Shown piece after piece: positions 9,643-20,226 of a stretch of 64,000 bases of DNA. Numbering within the stretch: position 1 is the stretch's first letter; each line of letters starts with the position of its first letter. The translations under genes were made by a program, and so were the position numbers. Under the pieces are notes generated by a model. It saw only the letters and a program-made list of their open reading frames with translations. It was not told where the DNA came from and made no database searches. This stretch comes from Cupriavidus necator (GTDB taxonomy: Bacteria; Pseudomonadota; Gammaproteobacteria; Burkholderiales; Burkholderiaceae): positions 1,984,001 through 2,048,000 of the forward strand of contig CP074381.1 in assembly GCA_022041995.1 (NCBI GenBank), in the 5' to 3' direction.

Positions 9643-10392
9643 TCAGTCCGGCATCGGCTCGCGGCCGAAGGCTTCGAGTTCGCGCGCCAGGGACTGCGCG
9701 GCCAGTTCGACCAGTGCGCGGCCTTTCTCGCGCGTTGCCAGGCCGGGATCGGAACCGATGCGTCCGTCCGGGAAGCGGGCGCGGAAGTCGAGGGCTTCGC
9801 GGATCGGGCCGGTCGGGGCAATCGGCGGCGCATAGTCGGCCGACTTGATCGAATCGGGGAAGGCGTACTGCGTGATCGCAATTTCCGAAGGCGTGGCATG
9901 TGCGCCGTGGCCGGTCGGGAACTGGTCTCGTGCCAGTTCGCCGACGCCTTCGAGATCCCACCAGTTGCAGAGCTTCAGTGCGAAGCCGGCACGGCGACGC
10001 GCAAAACTTGCTTCGGCGTACAACTCGGAGAACGCGGCATCAATCGACGAGACATTGCCGCCATGGCCGTTCAGGAACAGGATCTTTTCGAAACCATGCA
10101 CCACCAGCGAGCGGGTCCAGTCGCCGATCGCGGCGATGAACGTGGACGGGCGCAGCGAGATGGTGCCGGGAAAGCCGAGGTGATGCTGGGCCATGCCGAT
10201 ATTGAATGTGGGGGCCACGAGGATATCGGCGAATTTTTCCGATTCACGCGCGATGATTTCGGGACACAGCCAGTCCGTACCCAGCAGCCCTGTCGGGCCG
10301 TGCTGTTCGTTGGAGCCGATCGGCACGACGATCGTGCGGCTGCGCTTGAGGAACTGCTCGATTTCGGACCAGGTGGACAGATGTAGAAGCAT
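9643..10392 (-). CDS. Creatininase-family amidohydrolase
   Basis: A 249-residue metal-dependent amidase of the creatininase superfamily. Diagnostic features are VPIGSNEQHGPTGLLGTDWL near residues 23-42 (the E-x-H-G-x-H-like metal site, here EQHG with the following Asp), FLNGHGGN near 107-114, and GHGAHATPSEIA (a Glu/His pair) near 167. Members act on creatinine, N-formyl groups or small cyclic amides; the substrate is not evident. The gene sits between an ACS-family transporter and a RidA-family gene, so an imported nitrogenous organic acid or cyclic amide is a reasonable inference. Confidence 0.85.
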   Translation of the reverse strand: MLLHLSTWSEIEQFLKRSRTIVVPIGSNEQHGPTGLLGTDWLCPEIIARESEKFADILVAPTFNIGMAQHHLGFPGTISLRPSTFIAAIGDWTRSLVVHGFEKILFLNGHGGNVSSIDAAFSELYAEASFARRRAGFALKLCNWWDLEGVGELARDQFPTGHGAHATPSEIAITQYAFPDSIKSADYAPPIAPTGPIREALDFRARFPDGRIGSDPGLATREKGRALVELAAQSLARELEAFGREPMPD

Positions 10393-10404
10393 GGCGACTC
10401 CTTG

Positions 10405-11703
10405 TTAGTGCTTTGCGGGCAGCTTGTTGGCGAGGATGATCAGTGCGGCGATGATTGGCAGTGCGGCCAGGATCAGCACACCGAGGTGAAGGTTGCCGGT
10501 GGCGGTCTTGGCCCATCCGATGATGGCCGGGCCCCAGAAGCCGCCTGACAGCCCGATCGTGTTGATCAGTGCGATGCCGCCTGCGGCCGCCGGGCCCTTG
10601 ATGTATTCGGAAGGCATGGCCCAGAACACCGTGTAGGCCATCCACAGCGCGCAGGTACCGAGCGTGAGCAACACCAGCGATGCCGCAAGATTGCCGTCGA
10701 CGAGGATGGACGCGGCGAGCAGCAATCCGCCGACGGTTGCGGGCACGGCACTGTGGAAACGGCGCTCGCCGACCCGGTCCGAGCGGCGGCCCATGTAGTA
10801 CATGCCGAAGGCCGCGGCGACATAGGGCAGGGCCGAGTACCAGCCGAGTTGCACGGTGTCGTTCACACCCTGGGCCTTGATGAAGGTCGGCAGCCAGAAG
10901 CTGATCGCATAGATCGCGGCGATGATGCAGAAGTACGCCAGGGCCAGCACATAGACCCGGACATCGCGAGCCACGGCCAGGAAGGAGTGATTGTGCGCCG
11001 CGCTGGATCCGATTTCGTTGGCGAGCTGGCGTTTTTCCTGCTCGGTCAGCCAGGCGGCGTCGGCGGGACGGTTCGGCACGAAATACAGGGCGAGCACGCC
11101 GAGCACGATGCAGGGCAGGCCTTCGACCAGGAACATCCATTGCCAGCCGGCCAGGCCACCGGTGCCTGACAGCGCGGTGATCAGCCATGCCGAGACCGGG
11201 CCGCCGACAATGCCGCCGAGCGGGCCGGCAAGGAACACGATCGCAATCGCGCGCGCCATGCGCTGCGGCCCGTACCAGCAGGACAGGTAGTAGATCATGC
11301 CCGGGGCAAAGCCTGCTTCGAAGATGCCGAGCAGAAAACGCATGGCGTAGAACATCGGCACATTGCGCACGAACAGCATGCAAGCCGAGGTGATGCCCCA
11401 GAGCATGAGGATGCGGCTGAAAGTCTTGCGTGCGCCGATGCGCGGGAGCATCAGGTTGCTCGGTATCTCGAACAGCACGTAGCCGATAAAGAAGATCCCC
11501 GCGCCCACGCCATATGCGGCATCGGAAAAGCCGAGGTCGCCTTGCATCTGAAGCTTCGCAAAGCCGATATTGACGCGATCGAGATAGGCGAACAGGTAGC
11601 AGATCAGCAGGAACGGCAGAAGTCGCCAGTTGATCTTGTTGTAGAGGGTTGAGGCGCCGTCTACTGCGCTTTCGCTCGGGATCACCAGCATGCCTGTCTC
11701 CAA
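10405..11703 (-). CDS. MFS transporter, anion:cation symporter type
   Basis: A 432-residue twelve-helix transporter. The N-terminus (LICYLFAYLDRVNIGFAKL) is the signature of the ACS family, which imports organic anions such as phthalate, glucarate or tartrate with protons. The FEIPSNLMLPRIGARK loop and LLGIFEAGFAPGMIYYL helix also match. It lies 12 bases before the creatininase-family gene and is probably cotranscribed with it. The LysR gene 150 bases away on the other strand is the likely regulator. Confidence 0.88.
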   Translation of the reverse strand: METGMLVIPSESAVDGASTLYNKINWRLLPFLLICYLFAYLDRVNIGFAKLQMQGDLGFSDAAYGVGAGIFFIGYVLFEIPSNLMLPRIGARKTFSRILMLWGITSACMLFVRNVPMFYAMRFLLGIFEAGFAPGMIYYLSCWYGPQRMARAIAIVFLAGPLGGIVGGPVSAWLITALSGTGGLAGWQWMFLVEGLPCIVLGVLALYFVPNRPADAAWLTEQEKRQLANEIGSSAAHNHSFLAVARDVRVYVLALAYFCIIAAIYAISFWLPTFIKAQGVNDTVQLGWYSALPYVAAAFGMYYMGRRSDRVGERRFHSAVPATVGGLLLAASILVDGNLAASLVLLTLGTCALWMAYTVFWAMPSEYIKGPAAAGGIALINTIGLSGGFWGPAIIGWAKTATGNLHLGVLILAALPIIAALIILANKLPAKH

Positions 11704-11852
11704 TGTCTTTTATGTGGGTACCGTGTTGATGAATCGGATAGTGGCAGCGGCAAGGGCAATCACCAACAGCAACCATGTCCACACTTCGTTGTCTTCCGGG
11801 CAACGCATCGGGTATGGTGTGAGTCTGTCATCGGCCAAGTGGATGATTCGAC

Positions 11853-12776
11853 ATGCGTGAAATCAATCAGCAGCGGCTGCGCTACTTCCGCGAAGTGCTT
11901 GAGCAAGGCACCATTCGCGGGGCTGCGGAGAGTCTCAACACATCGCCATCGGTGATCACCCGGCAGATCCGGTTGCTCGAGGACGAACTTGGCACGACGC
12001 TGTTCGAGCGACAGGCGCGTGGCGTCAGGCCGACCGAGGCCGCCGCGCATCTGCTTGAGTTCTGGCGCGGCTACCGATCACATCAGGAGAAGCTCGAGGA
12101 CCAGCTCCATGCCCTCAAGGGCCTGCAGCAGGGGCAGGTCCAGCTGGTCCTGAGCGAGGGGTACGTGGATGGGCTGGTCAATGAAGTGCTGGCGCCGTTC
12201 TGTGCGCAGTACCCGCAGCTCGACATCGGCATGGAGATCCTCGGCGTGGATCAGGTGCTCGACGCCGTGGCCGAAAGTCGCGCGCACATCGGACTTGCCT
12301 TCAATCCGCCGCCACATCCGCGCATCGAGTATCTGGCGAGCTCGTCGCAGCCGGTCGGGCTGCTGGTGCGGCCCGACCATCCCTTGGCATTGCGTGGCGG
12401 CGCGGCCAGCGTCAAAGACATCTTGTCGTGGCCGCTGGCCATGATGCCGGCGTCATTCGGCGTCGGGCACGCCGCCAAGATGCTCGAATTCGCGGAGAAC
12501 ATCAGGATCCGGGCGACGCTGGTCACCAATTCACTGACGGCGCTCAAGCAGTTTGTTGCCTACGAAAACTACATGACGCTGATCGGCGGCGAGTTTGCCG
12601 CGTATCGCGAAATCGCTGCCGGCACGCTCACGGTGGTGCCGATCGATCATCCGCTGTTCAGGGGCACCCAGGCGCGCTTGCTGGCCAAGGCCGGACGGCC
12701 GTTACCGGCGGCGGCACTCAAGCTGCTCGAACATATCCTGCGGGACATGCCGATGTTTGCGCAGGGCGGCCAGTAG
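11853..12776 (+). CDS. LysR-family transcriptional regulator
   Basis: A 307-residue LTTR with an N-terminal winged helix ([20 protein letters not shown], then [23 protein letters not shown]) and a periplasmic-binding-like effector domain from about residue 90. The ATG at 11853 gives the standard family N-terminus. It is divergent from the MFS-creatininase-RidA operon and probably activates it when the substrate is present. Confidence 0.9.
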   Translation: MREINQQRLRYFREVLEQGTIRGAAESLNTSPSVITRQIRLLEDELGTTLFERQARGVRPTEAAAHLLEFWRGYRSHQEKLEDQLHALKGLQQGQVQLVLSEGYVDGLVNEVLAPFCAQYPQLDIGMEILGVDQVLDAVAESRAHIGLAFNPPPHPRIEYLASSSQPVGLLVRPDHPLALRGGAASVKDILSWPLAMMPASFGVGHAAKMLEFAENIRIRATLVTNSLTALKQFVAYENYMTLIGGEFAAYREIAAGTLTVVPIDHPLFRGTQARLLAKAGRPLPAAALKLLEHILRDMPMFAQGGQ

Positions 12777-13086
12777 GCTCCGCCCGCTACGGCTTGCGCG
12801 ACACGTCGAACAGATCTCTCATCGCATTTCGTCCTTGCGTCAGATCCGATGTGCCGATATCGCGCGTCACCTTGCCGGTTTGGGTGCATTCTACGGCGGC
12901 CCGACCCAGGCACGCATCACGCGCTACCTGAGTCATGCGCTGTGGGATGCCGTCAAGGAAGCGCCAATCGCCAAGCATCAAACCCCACAAACCATGGAGC
13001 CAGCACAGAGGGGCATCGCGCCAATGAAATGTGGTCATACCTGATGGAAGCGCCGCGTCTGCGTTCCGCGAGGCCGACGGATTCCG
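12777..13086. other. Intergenic stretch with no recognisable gene
   Basis: About 310 bases between the LysR gene and the PilJ-domain gene. Frames on both strands give arginine-rich or low-quality translations, and I see no RNA gene, repeat or strong terminator. Confidence 0.5.
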
Positions 13087-13887
13087 TTATCTGGCCATTC
13101 CCTCGTACATGCCCGTGACGCCATCCATTATCTGAAGAATCCGCTCGCTGGTCGTGGCGATGTTTCTCAGCTGCTCCGCGCGACTGCCTGCGGTCTGTTT
13201 GAGTGCCTCGTCAAAGAAGAGCCACTGAGAACCGGCAAGCTGCAGTTCACTACGGATTGCCGGCGTGTTCTGCGGCGCTACGGTGAGAAGTTCCTGCGCG
13301 GACGCGAACTCTCTGGCGGCACTGTCCAGTTCCTGGGCCATCTGCGGGGAGGTGATACCCCAGGCGCGGAACATGCTGGCCTTGGCGATTCTCTGCGAAA
13401 GCATGCGCTGTCGGCCGGCAACGTTGATCAGTTTGCCTGCTGCGGTACCGGAATGCCGTTCGAATTGTACGGTTCCTTGCTGCGCAAGCTTCAGTACGTC
13501 CTCGCTGGAGATTGCAATTTTCTTCGCGTTTTCGGGATTCGGCTCGCTGCCGGTTAGCAACTGCTTATAGACGATCCACGCCTGCCCGAGCCTGTCATAG
13601 GTGTCCTTGATTTCAGGCGTGGGCGCAAACGCCTTCAGATCCGCGAGTTGCCTCTCGAAGAGCGCCACAGACTCGTCGAGGATCCTCCTCGAACGTTCCA
13701 CTTCGACGCCAAGCCCCGCCTGGCAATATGCCTTGGCCATACGCTGAGAAAGCATGCGCTGGCGGCCCGCCTTGTTGATCGCCGAGTGGAGGGTCAGCGC
13801 TTCGGCGAAGGCGGTCCCGGCTGAAGCAAGCCCCACGAGGCTGCAGAGAATCAAGCAGTAGGAACAGAGGTAACGTTTCAAGGTCAT
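13087..13887 (-). CDS. Secreted protein with two PilJ/NarX-like sensor domains
   Basis: A 266-residue exported protein. A signal peptide (about residues 1-28, ending TAFA) precedes two copies of the type IV pili methyl-accepting N-terminal domain, each marked by GRQRMLSQRMAKAY-like sequence (near residues 42 and 158). In NarX/NarQ this region forms the periplasmic nitrate-sensing P-box helix, and in PilJ it is the periplasmic sensor. No transmembrane anchor or signalling output follows, so it may be a free periplasmic binding partner. The ATG at 13887 follows the upstream gene by a few bases, so the two are cotranscribed. Confidence 0.75.
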   Translation of the reverse strand: MTLKRYLCSYCLILCSLVGLASAGTAFAEALTLHSAINKAGRQRMLSQRMAKAYCQAGLGVEVERSRRILDESVALFERQLADLKAFAPTPEIKDTYDRLGQAWIVYKQLLTGSEPNPENAKKIAISSEDVLKLAQQGTVQFERHSGTAAGKLINVAGRQRMLSQRIAKASMFRAWGITSPQMAQELDSAAREFASAQELLTVAPQNTPAIRSELQLAGSQWLFFDEALKQTAGSRAEQLRNIATTSERILQIMDGVTGMYEGMAR

Positions 13888-13895
13888 TTTCCATA

Positions 13896-14576
13896 TCAAT
13901 GTCGAGGTGAGCCCTTGGACGCGTTGCTTGAGCTGACGAGATGGCGCACCAGTTGATCCATTTCCTTAACGATGTCCGCCAGCACCTGCGTGATGACGGA
14001 GAACTCCCTGCCGTACTCTCCCGCCCGTGCTGCAGAGACGCGTGCGTTCATTGCGACGAGGTTTGCCTGCATCGAAATGTTGCTGAGGCGCTCGACGAGG
14101 TCGGCCTGGCGTTTGCGCACGGCAAGCTCGCAACCATGCATTTCCTCCTGGTAGGCCTGCGTGACGACCTGAAGCAGGTCCAGTATTGGCGTGGCCTGCA
14201 TCACGAGCGCATTGAGGGAGGATGTTCGCCCGGCGGTGTCAGCCGGTGGCGCGTCGATTGCGGTCCGGGCCTGGGCGATGAATTCACGGATCCGTGCATC
14301 GGCACGCGCATTGCCGAAGTACAGTTGTTGCAACGCCACTGAGAATGCGCCCGGCAAACGCTCATTGCCAGTCACGAGATCCGAATGCGCGGATTCGAAC
14401 GTCGACAGGCACTTGCGAGCGCTTTCGCGGGCAGTTCGATCCCCTTGCGAGGCGAGCAGCATCTGGAGCACGATCCGTTGCGACAACATGCGCTGCCGTC
14501 CGGAAAGGTTGATCAACGCACCGATGGTCTCAGCTGACACTTCGGCCTGTGGTGACTGAGTGGAGGAGATATTCAT
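13896..14576 (-). CDS. Small soluble chemoreceptor-like protein with PilJ-type domain
   Basis: A 226-residue protein that starts with a PilJ/NarX-like motif (LINLSGRQRMLSQRI, residues ~22-36) and ends with a shortened methyl-accepting signalling hairpin (NLVAMNARVSAARAGEYGREFSV, the MCP tip helix with NA-A--A--GE-GR-F). No signal peptide or membrane segment is seen, so it is likely cytoplasmic. ATG 14576 is chosen over the earlier TTG at 14633 because of an AAGG ribosome site. It pairs with the secreted double-PilJ protein downstream. The usual MCP coiled coil is about half length, so whether it can drive CheA is unclear. Confidence 0.72.
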   Translation of the reverse strand: MNISSTQSPQAEVSAETIGALINLSGRQRMLSQRIVLQMLLASQGDRTARESARKCLSTFESAHSDLVTGNERLPGAFSVALQQLYFGNARADARIREFIAQARTAIDAPPADTAGRTSSLNALVMQATPILDLLQVVTQAYQEEMHGCELAVRKRQADLVERLSNISMQANLVAMNARVSAARAGEYGREFSVITQVLADIVKEMDQLVRHLVSSSNASKGSPRH

Positions 14577-14879
14577 CCATTGCCTTGCAGGTGGTGTCGA
14601 AACAGATGCGCATCCGCGTTGACCGGCAATCAAAAAAGCGCCTCGAAGCCAGTGCCCGCAAACCGCGTTTCCCGTTCGTTGTCACCTTGCTTCGGAGCGC
14701 CATTTGCCCAGCCGCCCCTTTCGGAGCGCGTCATCGCGACTTGCCTGTTTGTTTAAAGGCCGCCATTGGCCCGTGTTCCCTCTCGCAATATGTGTGCCAT
14801 ACCTCACGCGAGTCGCGGCGAGCCACGGAGCAGGGTCCTGACAGGGCGGGATGAGGCCGCCGCACTCATTTCGTGCCAA

Positions 14880-15242
14880 ATGCGTCACGGCGATGCGCCG
14901 TCGGTCAATGGCCCCGTGCACCTAACTTCGAGACCCCAAGGATCGGCGTTCGAGCTTTGGGATACCTATGTTCGTTTCCGCAGTGACGTTTGGACTGGTC
15001 AGGCGGTGCGTTGGCAGAACCTCGCTGAAACGCTGTTCCGTCTGCTTGAGTTGCGTGAGGAACTTGACCCGAAATCGAGCCGCGAAGCCGAACAAGCCAG
15101 GGACAATCTTCTTAATTTGGTTTGCTACCTCAACTGCGCTGCTGGGAGCATTAAGAACCCATCGGCCGTAAGGCGCCCATATGCCAGAGGCGCGATAGCT
15201 TGTGGCCAGCGCAGTTCGTCTGAGTCGCTGGAGCACAACTGA
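14880..15242 (+). CDS. Hypothetical protein, possible
   Basis: A 120-residue frame with a protein-like central part (ELWDTYVRFRSDVWTGQAVR, then a helical NLAETLFRLLELREELDP segment). I do not recognise the family. The start is uncertain: ATG 14880 has no clear ribosome site and the frame extends upstream to 14766. The C-terminal 25 residues look less convincing. Its coding status is doubtful. Confidence 0.35.
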   Translation: MRHGDAPSVNGPVHLTSRPQGSAFELWDTYVRFRSDVWTGQAVRWQNLAETLFRLLELREELDPKSSREAEQARDNLLNLVCYLNCAAGSIKNPSAVRRPYARGAIACGQRSSSESLEHN

Positions 15243-15648
15243 CGGCCGGCCTGACGTTGGCGGAACGATGCCGCGCGGCAAGTCGAAGTTCCACATGGTG
15301 GCAAAGGGCACGGCAGGAAATCACCAGGCCACGAATTGGGAGGACATCAGAATTTCTCCGGCCGAAAGCCAGGCAGCACTTTACGGCGTCTTAGCCATCG
15401 TGTAATGAATGGGCAGCAGTACCGCCGCCGGCACAGAGGGCCGGATTGCCGTACCAATGCCCGTGGCGGGGCCCGGCATCAAAATGGGGAAAAGTGGCCG
15501 TCGCCCGGCTTTTCTTTATCGAATTTTTATGCGATGGCGCGATAAATTGATGCGGCCTAAACGCGCCCTCGCGTACGCTGGTTGCATGGGGATTCGCTGT
15601 GTCGGCAAATTCTGGCCGACGCGGTCCCGATGCCAGTGTTGAACCGCC
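15243..15648. other. Intergenic stretch upstream of the universal stress gene
   Basis: About 400 bases with no recognisable product on either strand. The last ~100 bases are more AT-rich (around 15520-15550) and probably hold the promoter of the stress-protein gene. Confidence 0.4.
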
Positions 15649-16173
15649 ATGATCAAGCTCCTCGTCGTTGTTGACGGCTCCGACAGTTCGCTATGGGCTG
15701 TCCGGCATGCAGCATTCCTCTATAGAGAGCGCAGCGTCTCTCAGATTGTGCTGCTCAATGTGCAAGCCCCGATTGAGAATGGAAGAGCCGCTGGCTATCA
15801 CTCCCTCGCCAAGCTGCGTGAGCGGGAGCGCGAGGATGGCGAAGCTGCACTGGCATCCGCAGCCGAGATCCTTGAAGATTCCGGTGTGAAGTATGTGGCG
15901 CAGATAGGGATCGGCTCACCTGCGAACACGATACTGAACGCCGCGCAGGCCTGCCAATGCGACGGTATCGTTCTAGGCCTGTCAGCGTGGTCGCGGGTCC
16001 TGGCCCTGATAGGCGCGGGTACGCCGGCGAAGACCATGCGACGATCCCCGGTTCCCGTCACGCTGATCAACGCCCCGCACGCGCAAATCCCATCTGAGTT
16101 TACGGTGCATCGTCCAAGCACCAGTCATGCACGCCCCACGCTTGTCGTCTATCCACCTGCATTCCATATGTAG
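15649..16173 (+). CDS. Universal stress protein (UspA family)
   Basis: A 174-residue cytoplasmic Usp. The start MIKLLVVVDGSDSSLWAVRHA is the conserved first strand and Asp13-region nucleotide site, and IVLGLSAWSRVLALIGAGTPAKTM holds a degenerate form of the G-2x-G-9x-G-S/T ATP loop. The last 30 residues beyond VTLINAPH are an atypical tail. Usp proteins modulate stress survival. It stands alone, with no clear operon partner. Confidence 0.85.
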   Translation: MIKLLVVVDGSDSSLWAVRHAAFLYRERSVSQIVLLNVQAPIENGRAAGYHSLAKLREREREDGEAALASAAEILEDSGVKYVAQIGIGSPANTILNAAQACQCDGIVLGLSAWSRVLALIGAGTPAKTMRRSPVPVTLINAPHAQIPSEFTVHRPSTSHARPTLVVYPPAFHM

Positions 16174-16398
16174 CCGTGTCTAGCCGATACAAAGCCTACC
16201 TCACGGTGGGATCCCATTCAGGCTTGTCATCCGGTGCGCGCCGCCGCGCCAGTCCGATGGAGCCTCATTACTGACCTTGCCCCGGGGCGGAAGTGGGGGA
16301 ACTGGTTGAAGTTCCGCCTGAGCCGACTGATGCCTGGCGCAACGTGATTCGCGCTGGCTCAATTCGTGGCCCTGCGCTTGCCTACCCGGCTCGGCCTC

Positions 16399-16515
16399 AG
16401 GCGCAGGCTATCGGACAACTCCTGTGCGAGGCGAACGTCGTGCTCGGACTCGATGTTCCCAACCAGTCGGGGTTGTTTCAGGCGCTCGGTGCGCTTGCCG
16501 CACGGCGGTCGCTTC
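16399..16515 (+). pseudogene. PTS EIIA (PtsN-like) fragment
   Basis: In a frame spanning 16293-16592, the stretch IGQLLCEANVVLGLDVPNQ resembles the N-terminus of nitrogen-PTS EIIA proteins, followed by a helix (LFQALGALAARRS). The phosphorylatable His region is absent. It is probably a remnant; similarity is short, so the assignment is tentative. The surrounding 16174-16744 stretch contains nothing else I can identify. Confidence 0.4.
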
Positions 16516-16744
16516 AGCGCTGCAAGGATCCCAAGTCGGTGTGCACGCTATTCTCTGGCCTTGGTTCTTCGCAGGCGCCTGGCTGGCGCTGACACATTGA
16601 AATGAGGTGATCGGTACAGTACTCTGGGCGACATAGCTATTTGGTGATGCCGCGTCGCAGTCTTCCGCCATGGCGACTCAAATTGTGGCGCGATAGGCAT
16701 TTGTTGCGCAAACGTCCAACAAGAACAGAAGGGAGGTCTGGGCC

Positions 16745-18363
16745 GTGAACCAATTGACTATCCGCACCCGCATCCTGGCGAGCTTCGCCTTCATCCTCTT
16801 GGTCATGGCGCTGATGGGGGGCGTGGCACACAACCGGCTATCAGCCATCGATCGCAATGTCGGCGTCATGAAAACGGATGCCCTCCCTGGCCTTCGCTAT
16901 AGCACGGCGCTGCTTGCGACATGGAATGAACTCTATGTACTGAGCTGGCACACCCTGACCGCGGATAGCGAGGGCGAGCGCCGCCGCTACTTTGAACAGC
17001 GCCACGAAGCCAGGCAACGCCTGGATGCGCAAGAGCGTGACTATGAGACGACCATTTTCCGCGATGAAGACCGTAAGCGCTTCGACGCTTACAAGGAGGT
17101 CCGCGCCAATTACGACCGCGCTGCCGGTATTTTCAGCAATCCCGCCGCCTGGGCGGGCACTGTGGCGGCCGATGCCATCATGCGCGGCCCTCTCCACACG
17201 CATTGGAACGATGGCATCAAGGCGCTGCAGGCCGTGGTCCACGATAATGACAGCACGGCCGAAAACGCTGCGGCCAATATTGTTGGCTCAGTCGGCCTGG
17301 CCAGGCACACGATCGAAGTATCCTTGCTCGTGGCAGCGCTGGCAGCGATGGTCTGCGGTTATCTGCTTCTGCGCGCGCTCACGGTGCCGATGCAGTCCAT
17401 CGTCAAGCTGCTGTCCGAAATCCGCGGCGGCGACCTGCGGCCGCGCATGGCGCTGCGCCGCAAGGACGAGTTCCTGGCGGTGGAGGAAGGCTTCAACCAG
17501 ATGACCGGCGAGCTCACCTCGCTGGTGGCCAGGCACAGCGTACCGCGATCCAGGTCACTACCTCGGTCAACGAGATTGCCGCGACCGCGCGCCAGCAGCA
17601 GGCCGCCGCCACCGAGACCGCCGCCACCACGACGCAGATCGGCGCGACCTCGCGCGAGATCTCGGCCACCGCGCGCGACCTGGTTCGCACCATCCATGAA
17701 GTCTCGAGCGCAGCCGAGCAGGCGGCCGGGCTGGCCGGCACCGGCCAGGTGGGGCTGTCGCGCATGGAAGGCACCATGCAGCATGTGATGGGCGCCGCCG
17801 GCTCGGTCAATGCCAAGCTCGCCACGCTCAACGAAAAGGCCGGCAATATCAACCAGGTGGTGACCACCATCGCCAAGGTGGCCGACCAGACCAACCTGCT
17901 GTCGCTGAACGCCGCGATCGAGGCCGAGAAGGCCGGCGAATACGGCCGCGGCTTTGCCGTGGTGGCGACCGAGATCCGCCGCCTGGCCGACCAGACCGCG
18001 GTCGCCACTTACGATATCGAGCAGATGGTGCGCGAGATCCAGTCCGCCGTGGCCGCCGGCGTGATGGGCATGGACAAGTTCTCCGAGGAAGTGCGCCGCG
18101 GCATGTCGGAGGTCACGCAGGTGGGCGACCAGCTCTCGCAAATCATCGCGCAGGTGCAGTCGCTGGCGCCGCGCGTGCAGATGGTCAGCGAAGGCATGCA
18201 GGCCCAGGCCGGCGGCGCCGAGCAGATCAACCAGGCGCTGGTGCAGCTGTCCGAGGCGGCGCAGCAGACCGTGGAATCGCTGCGCCAGTCGAGCCAGTCC
18301 ATCGACGAGCTGACGCTGGTGTCCAACGACCTGCGCAGCGGCGTCTCTCGCTTCAAGGTCTGA
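16745..18363 (+). pseudogene. Methyl-accepting chemotaxis protein (one frameshift)
   Basis: An inner-membrane chemoreceptor. Residues 1-35 are the first membrane segment (RILASFAFILLVMALMGG); residues ~35-195 are a four-helix-bundle ligand domain; a second membrane segment ([19 protein letters not shown]) and HAMP follow. The signalling domain lies in the next frame from about 17530 ([15 protein letters not shown], tip [20 protein letters not shown]). One extra C in GTGGCCAGG at about 17527 restores a single ~540-residue receptor. It ends in RFKV. The break is a single base in a C run and may be a sequencing error. The GTG at 16745 follows a GGGAGG ribosome site. Confidence 0.82.
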
Positions 18364-18728
18364 TATATCTTGATGGGAGACCGACGTAGATTCAAATCGA
18401 TGGTGCGAGTTTCGCCTTGTCGGTTCGCCGCCCCCATCTTTTGCACGCTCTCGTCTACGCCCGGCGAAGCTCGTCGCCGAGCTCTGGAAGTCTGCCAAGT
18501 GCTGGATCGGCGGCTCTGCCACGGAGTCTTCCCGTCAGCTCCGCGATGCGGCTGCTGATTTCCCAGTAGGCGGCGGTGAGAAGTGGCGTCTTGCAGTTCG
18601 CCGGCTCCGCGGGTGTATGTGGCCCTATGTTCGTTGTTTGCCGCGTGGGGCAGTACTCACCTCCGCCGCGCCCTGAAACGAATTGCACGCAGCACCGGCG
18701 TGCGGGCCACGAAACAGGAAAATCGGAG
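18364..18728. other. Intergenic stretch with no recognisable gene
   Basis: About 365 bases between the chemoreceptor and a resolvase remnant. Translations on both strands are unconvincing. Confidence 0.4.
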
Positions 18729-18938
18729 TTAAGCGTGCGTTGAAGCTGGCACCCAGCGGTACAGCGTAGGAACGGATACGCCGAGATTCTTGGCCACGTC
18801 CTTGGGTGGGACGCCGCTGGCCAAGAGCCTTTTGGCCGACTCAATCTTGCTATCGGTCATCTTGGGTTTGACTTGCGGCCGAGCAGCCAGCAGCCCCGGG
18901 TACATTGTTCGTAATTGTGAAATTATTGTATCTGACAC
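18729..18938 (-). pseudogene. Serine resolvase (Tn3-type TnpR) C-terminal remnant
   Basis: The 69-residue frame ends with the DNA-binding helix-turn-helix of Tn3-family resolvases (KMTDSKIESAKRLLASGVPP, then KDVAKNLGVSVPTLYRWVP). The catalytic serine domain (~130 residues) is missing. It marks a past transposon at this site; a Tn3 transposase remnant also lies near 40 kb. Confidence 0.75.
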
Positions 18939-19073
18939 GGCATAATTGTTTACTCATTACTGTCACATTCCTGTCGCACTATCTGGCGGCCGCGTCGGTG
19001 GGTGGTTTCGGCTCGCGTGCAAGCCGTGACGCCACCGCCAGGACTCTTCGCTCAAAAAAATTTGGAATGGACA

Positions 19074-20141
19074 GTGAAAAAAGCTCTCTTCGCAGTGGCA
19101 GCCGCAGCGTGCGCCATGTCCGGCTCTGCCTTGGCCCAATCGTCGTCCAACGTGACGCTCTATGGCATCGCTGATGCCGGCATCAGTTTCCAGAACCACG
19201 TCAATGGTGGTGCTAACGGTAGCGGCTCGGTCGTTGGTGTGACTTCCGGCGGCCTCTCAGGTTCGCGCTGGGGGCTGCGCGGGGTCGAGGACCTCGGCAG
19301 CAACCTGAAGGGCATCTTCGTGCTGGAAAGCGGCTTCGATATCGATAGCGGTAAATCCGCGCAGGGCGGCCGACTGTTCGGTCGCCAGGCCTATGTTGGC
19401 CTGCAGGGCAAATTCGGTGCCGTCACACTCGGTCGTCAGCAAAACTCGCTGTATGACCTGTTTGGTGCCTATGATCCGATGGCGGTGGGACCGATGTACT
19501 CGCTAAATTCGGTCGACAACCAGTTCAACGGCCGTGCCGACAACGCCATCAAATACACCGGCAAGTTTGGCGGCTTGACGGCGACGGGCTTCTACAGTTT
19601 CGGCCGTGACGTCAACGCGGGCCTTGGTGGCGAAGTGCCGGGCCACTTCAAGGTCGGCACCAACTTTGGCGGTGGTTTGGCCTATGCGAACGGGCCTTTC
19701 TCGGTGGGCGTCGCGTACGACCAATTCCAGGGCAGCACCCTTGCTTCTGCGGACCTCGCCGCGAAGCGTGCCGCGATCGGTACGTCGTATGCCGTTGGTG
19801 CGGCCAAAGTGTTTGGCGGCTACCGCTGGATGCGTGACGAAGTTACGACCGGCACGGCCCGTCACGACAATCTGTACTGGCTTGGCGCGAACTACAAGTT
19901 CACTCCTGCCTTTACCCTGACCGGTGCGGCTTACTATACCGACGCCCGCACCGACAGCAAGGATTCGTGGATGTTCGTGCTGAACGCCGACTACGCGTTG
20001 TCCAAGCGCACTGACGCGTACCTGCTGCTCGGCTACGTGAACAACAAGGGCAATGCGACCTTCGGTGTAACCAGTACGCCCAATACGGTGCCAGGCCAAA
20101 ACCAGACCGGCGCCATGCTTGGCATGCGCCATCGCTTCTGA
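19074..20141 (+). CDS. Outer-membrane porin (Burkholderia type)
   Basis: A 355-residue trimeric-type general porin. The signal peptide ([24 protein letters not shown] start at 19074) is followed by the hallmark [16 protein letters not shown], the [13 protein letters not shown] and [12 protein letters not shown] strands, and the C-terminal aromatic end (MLGMRHRF) needed for BAM assembly. It allows diffusion of small hydrophilic solutes. A GGA ribosome site precedes the GTG. A strong intrinsic terminator follows at 20227. Confidence 0.93.
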   Translation: MKKALFAVAAAACAMSGSALAQSSSNVTLYGIADAGISFQNHVNGGANGSGSVVGVTSGGLSGSRWGLRGVEDLGSNLKGIFVLESGFDIDSGKSAQGGRLFGRQAYVGLQGKFGAVTLGRQQNSLYDLFGAYDPMAVGPMYSLNSVDNQFNGRADNAIKYTGKFGGLTATGFYSFGRDVNAGLGGEVPGHFKVGTNFGGGLAYANGPFSVGVAYDQFQGSTLASADLAAKRAAIGTSYAVGAAKVFGGYRWMRDEVTTGTARHDNLYWLGANYKFTPAFTLTGAAYYTDARTDSKDSWMFVLNADYALSKRTDAYLLLGYVNNKGNATFGVTSTPNTVPGQNQTGAMLGMRHRF

Positions 20142-20226
20142 TTCTCTACCCGCAGGAAGAGGTGCGCTCCCTGGCGTGCCCGTGACAACTTCATATCGAC
20201 CTTAGCTTTCCCTGTTAAGGACGTTT

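Noticed and set aside
17359..18522. 387-codon minus-strand frame
   Set aside because: Antisense shadow of the chemoreceptor signalling domain.
2292..18522. Other small plus/minus frames inside mcc, acs, LysR and chemoreceptor genes
   Set aside because: All coincide with better-supported genes in another frame and show Arg/Ala-rich shadow composition.
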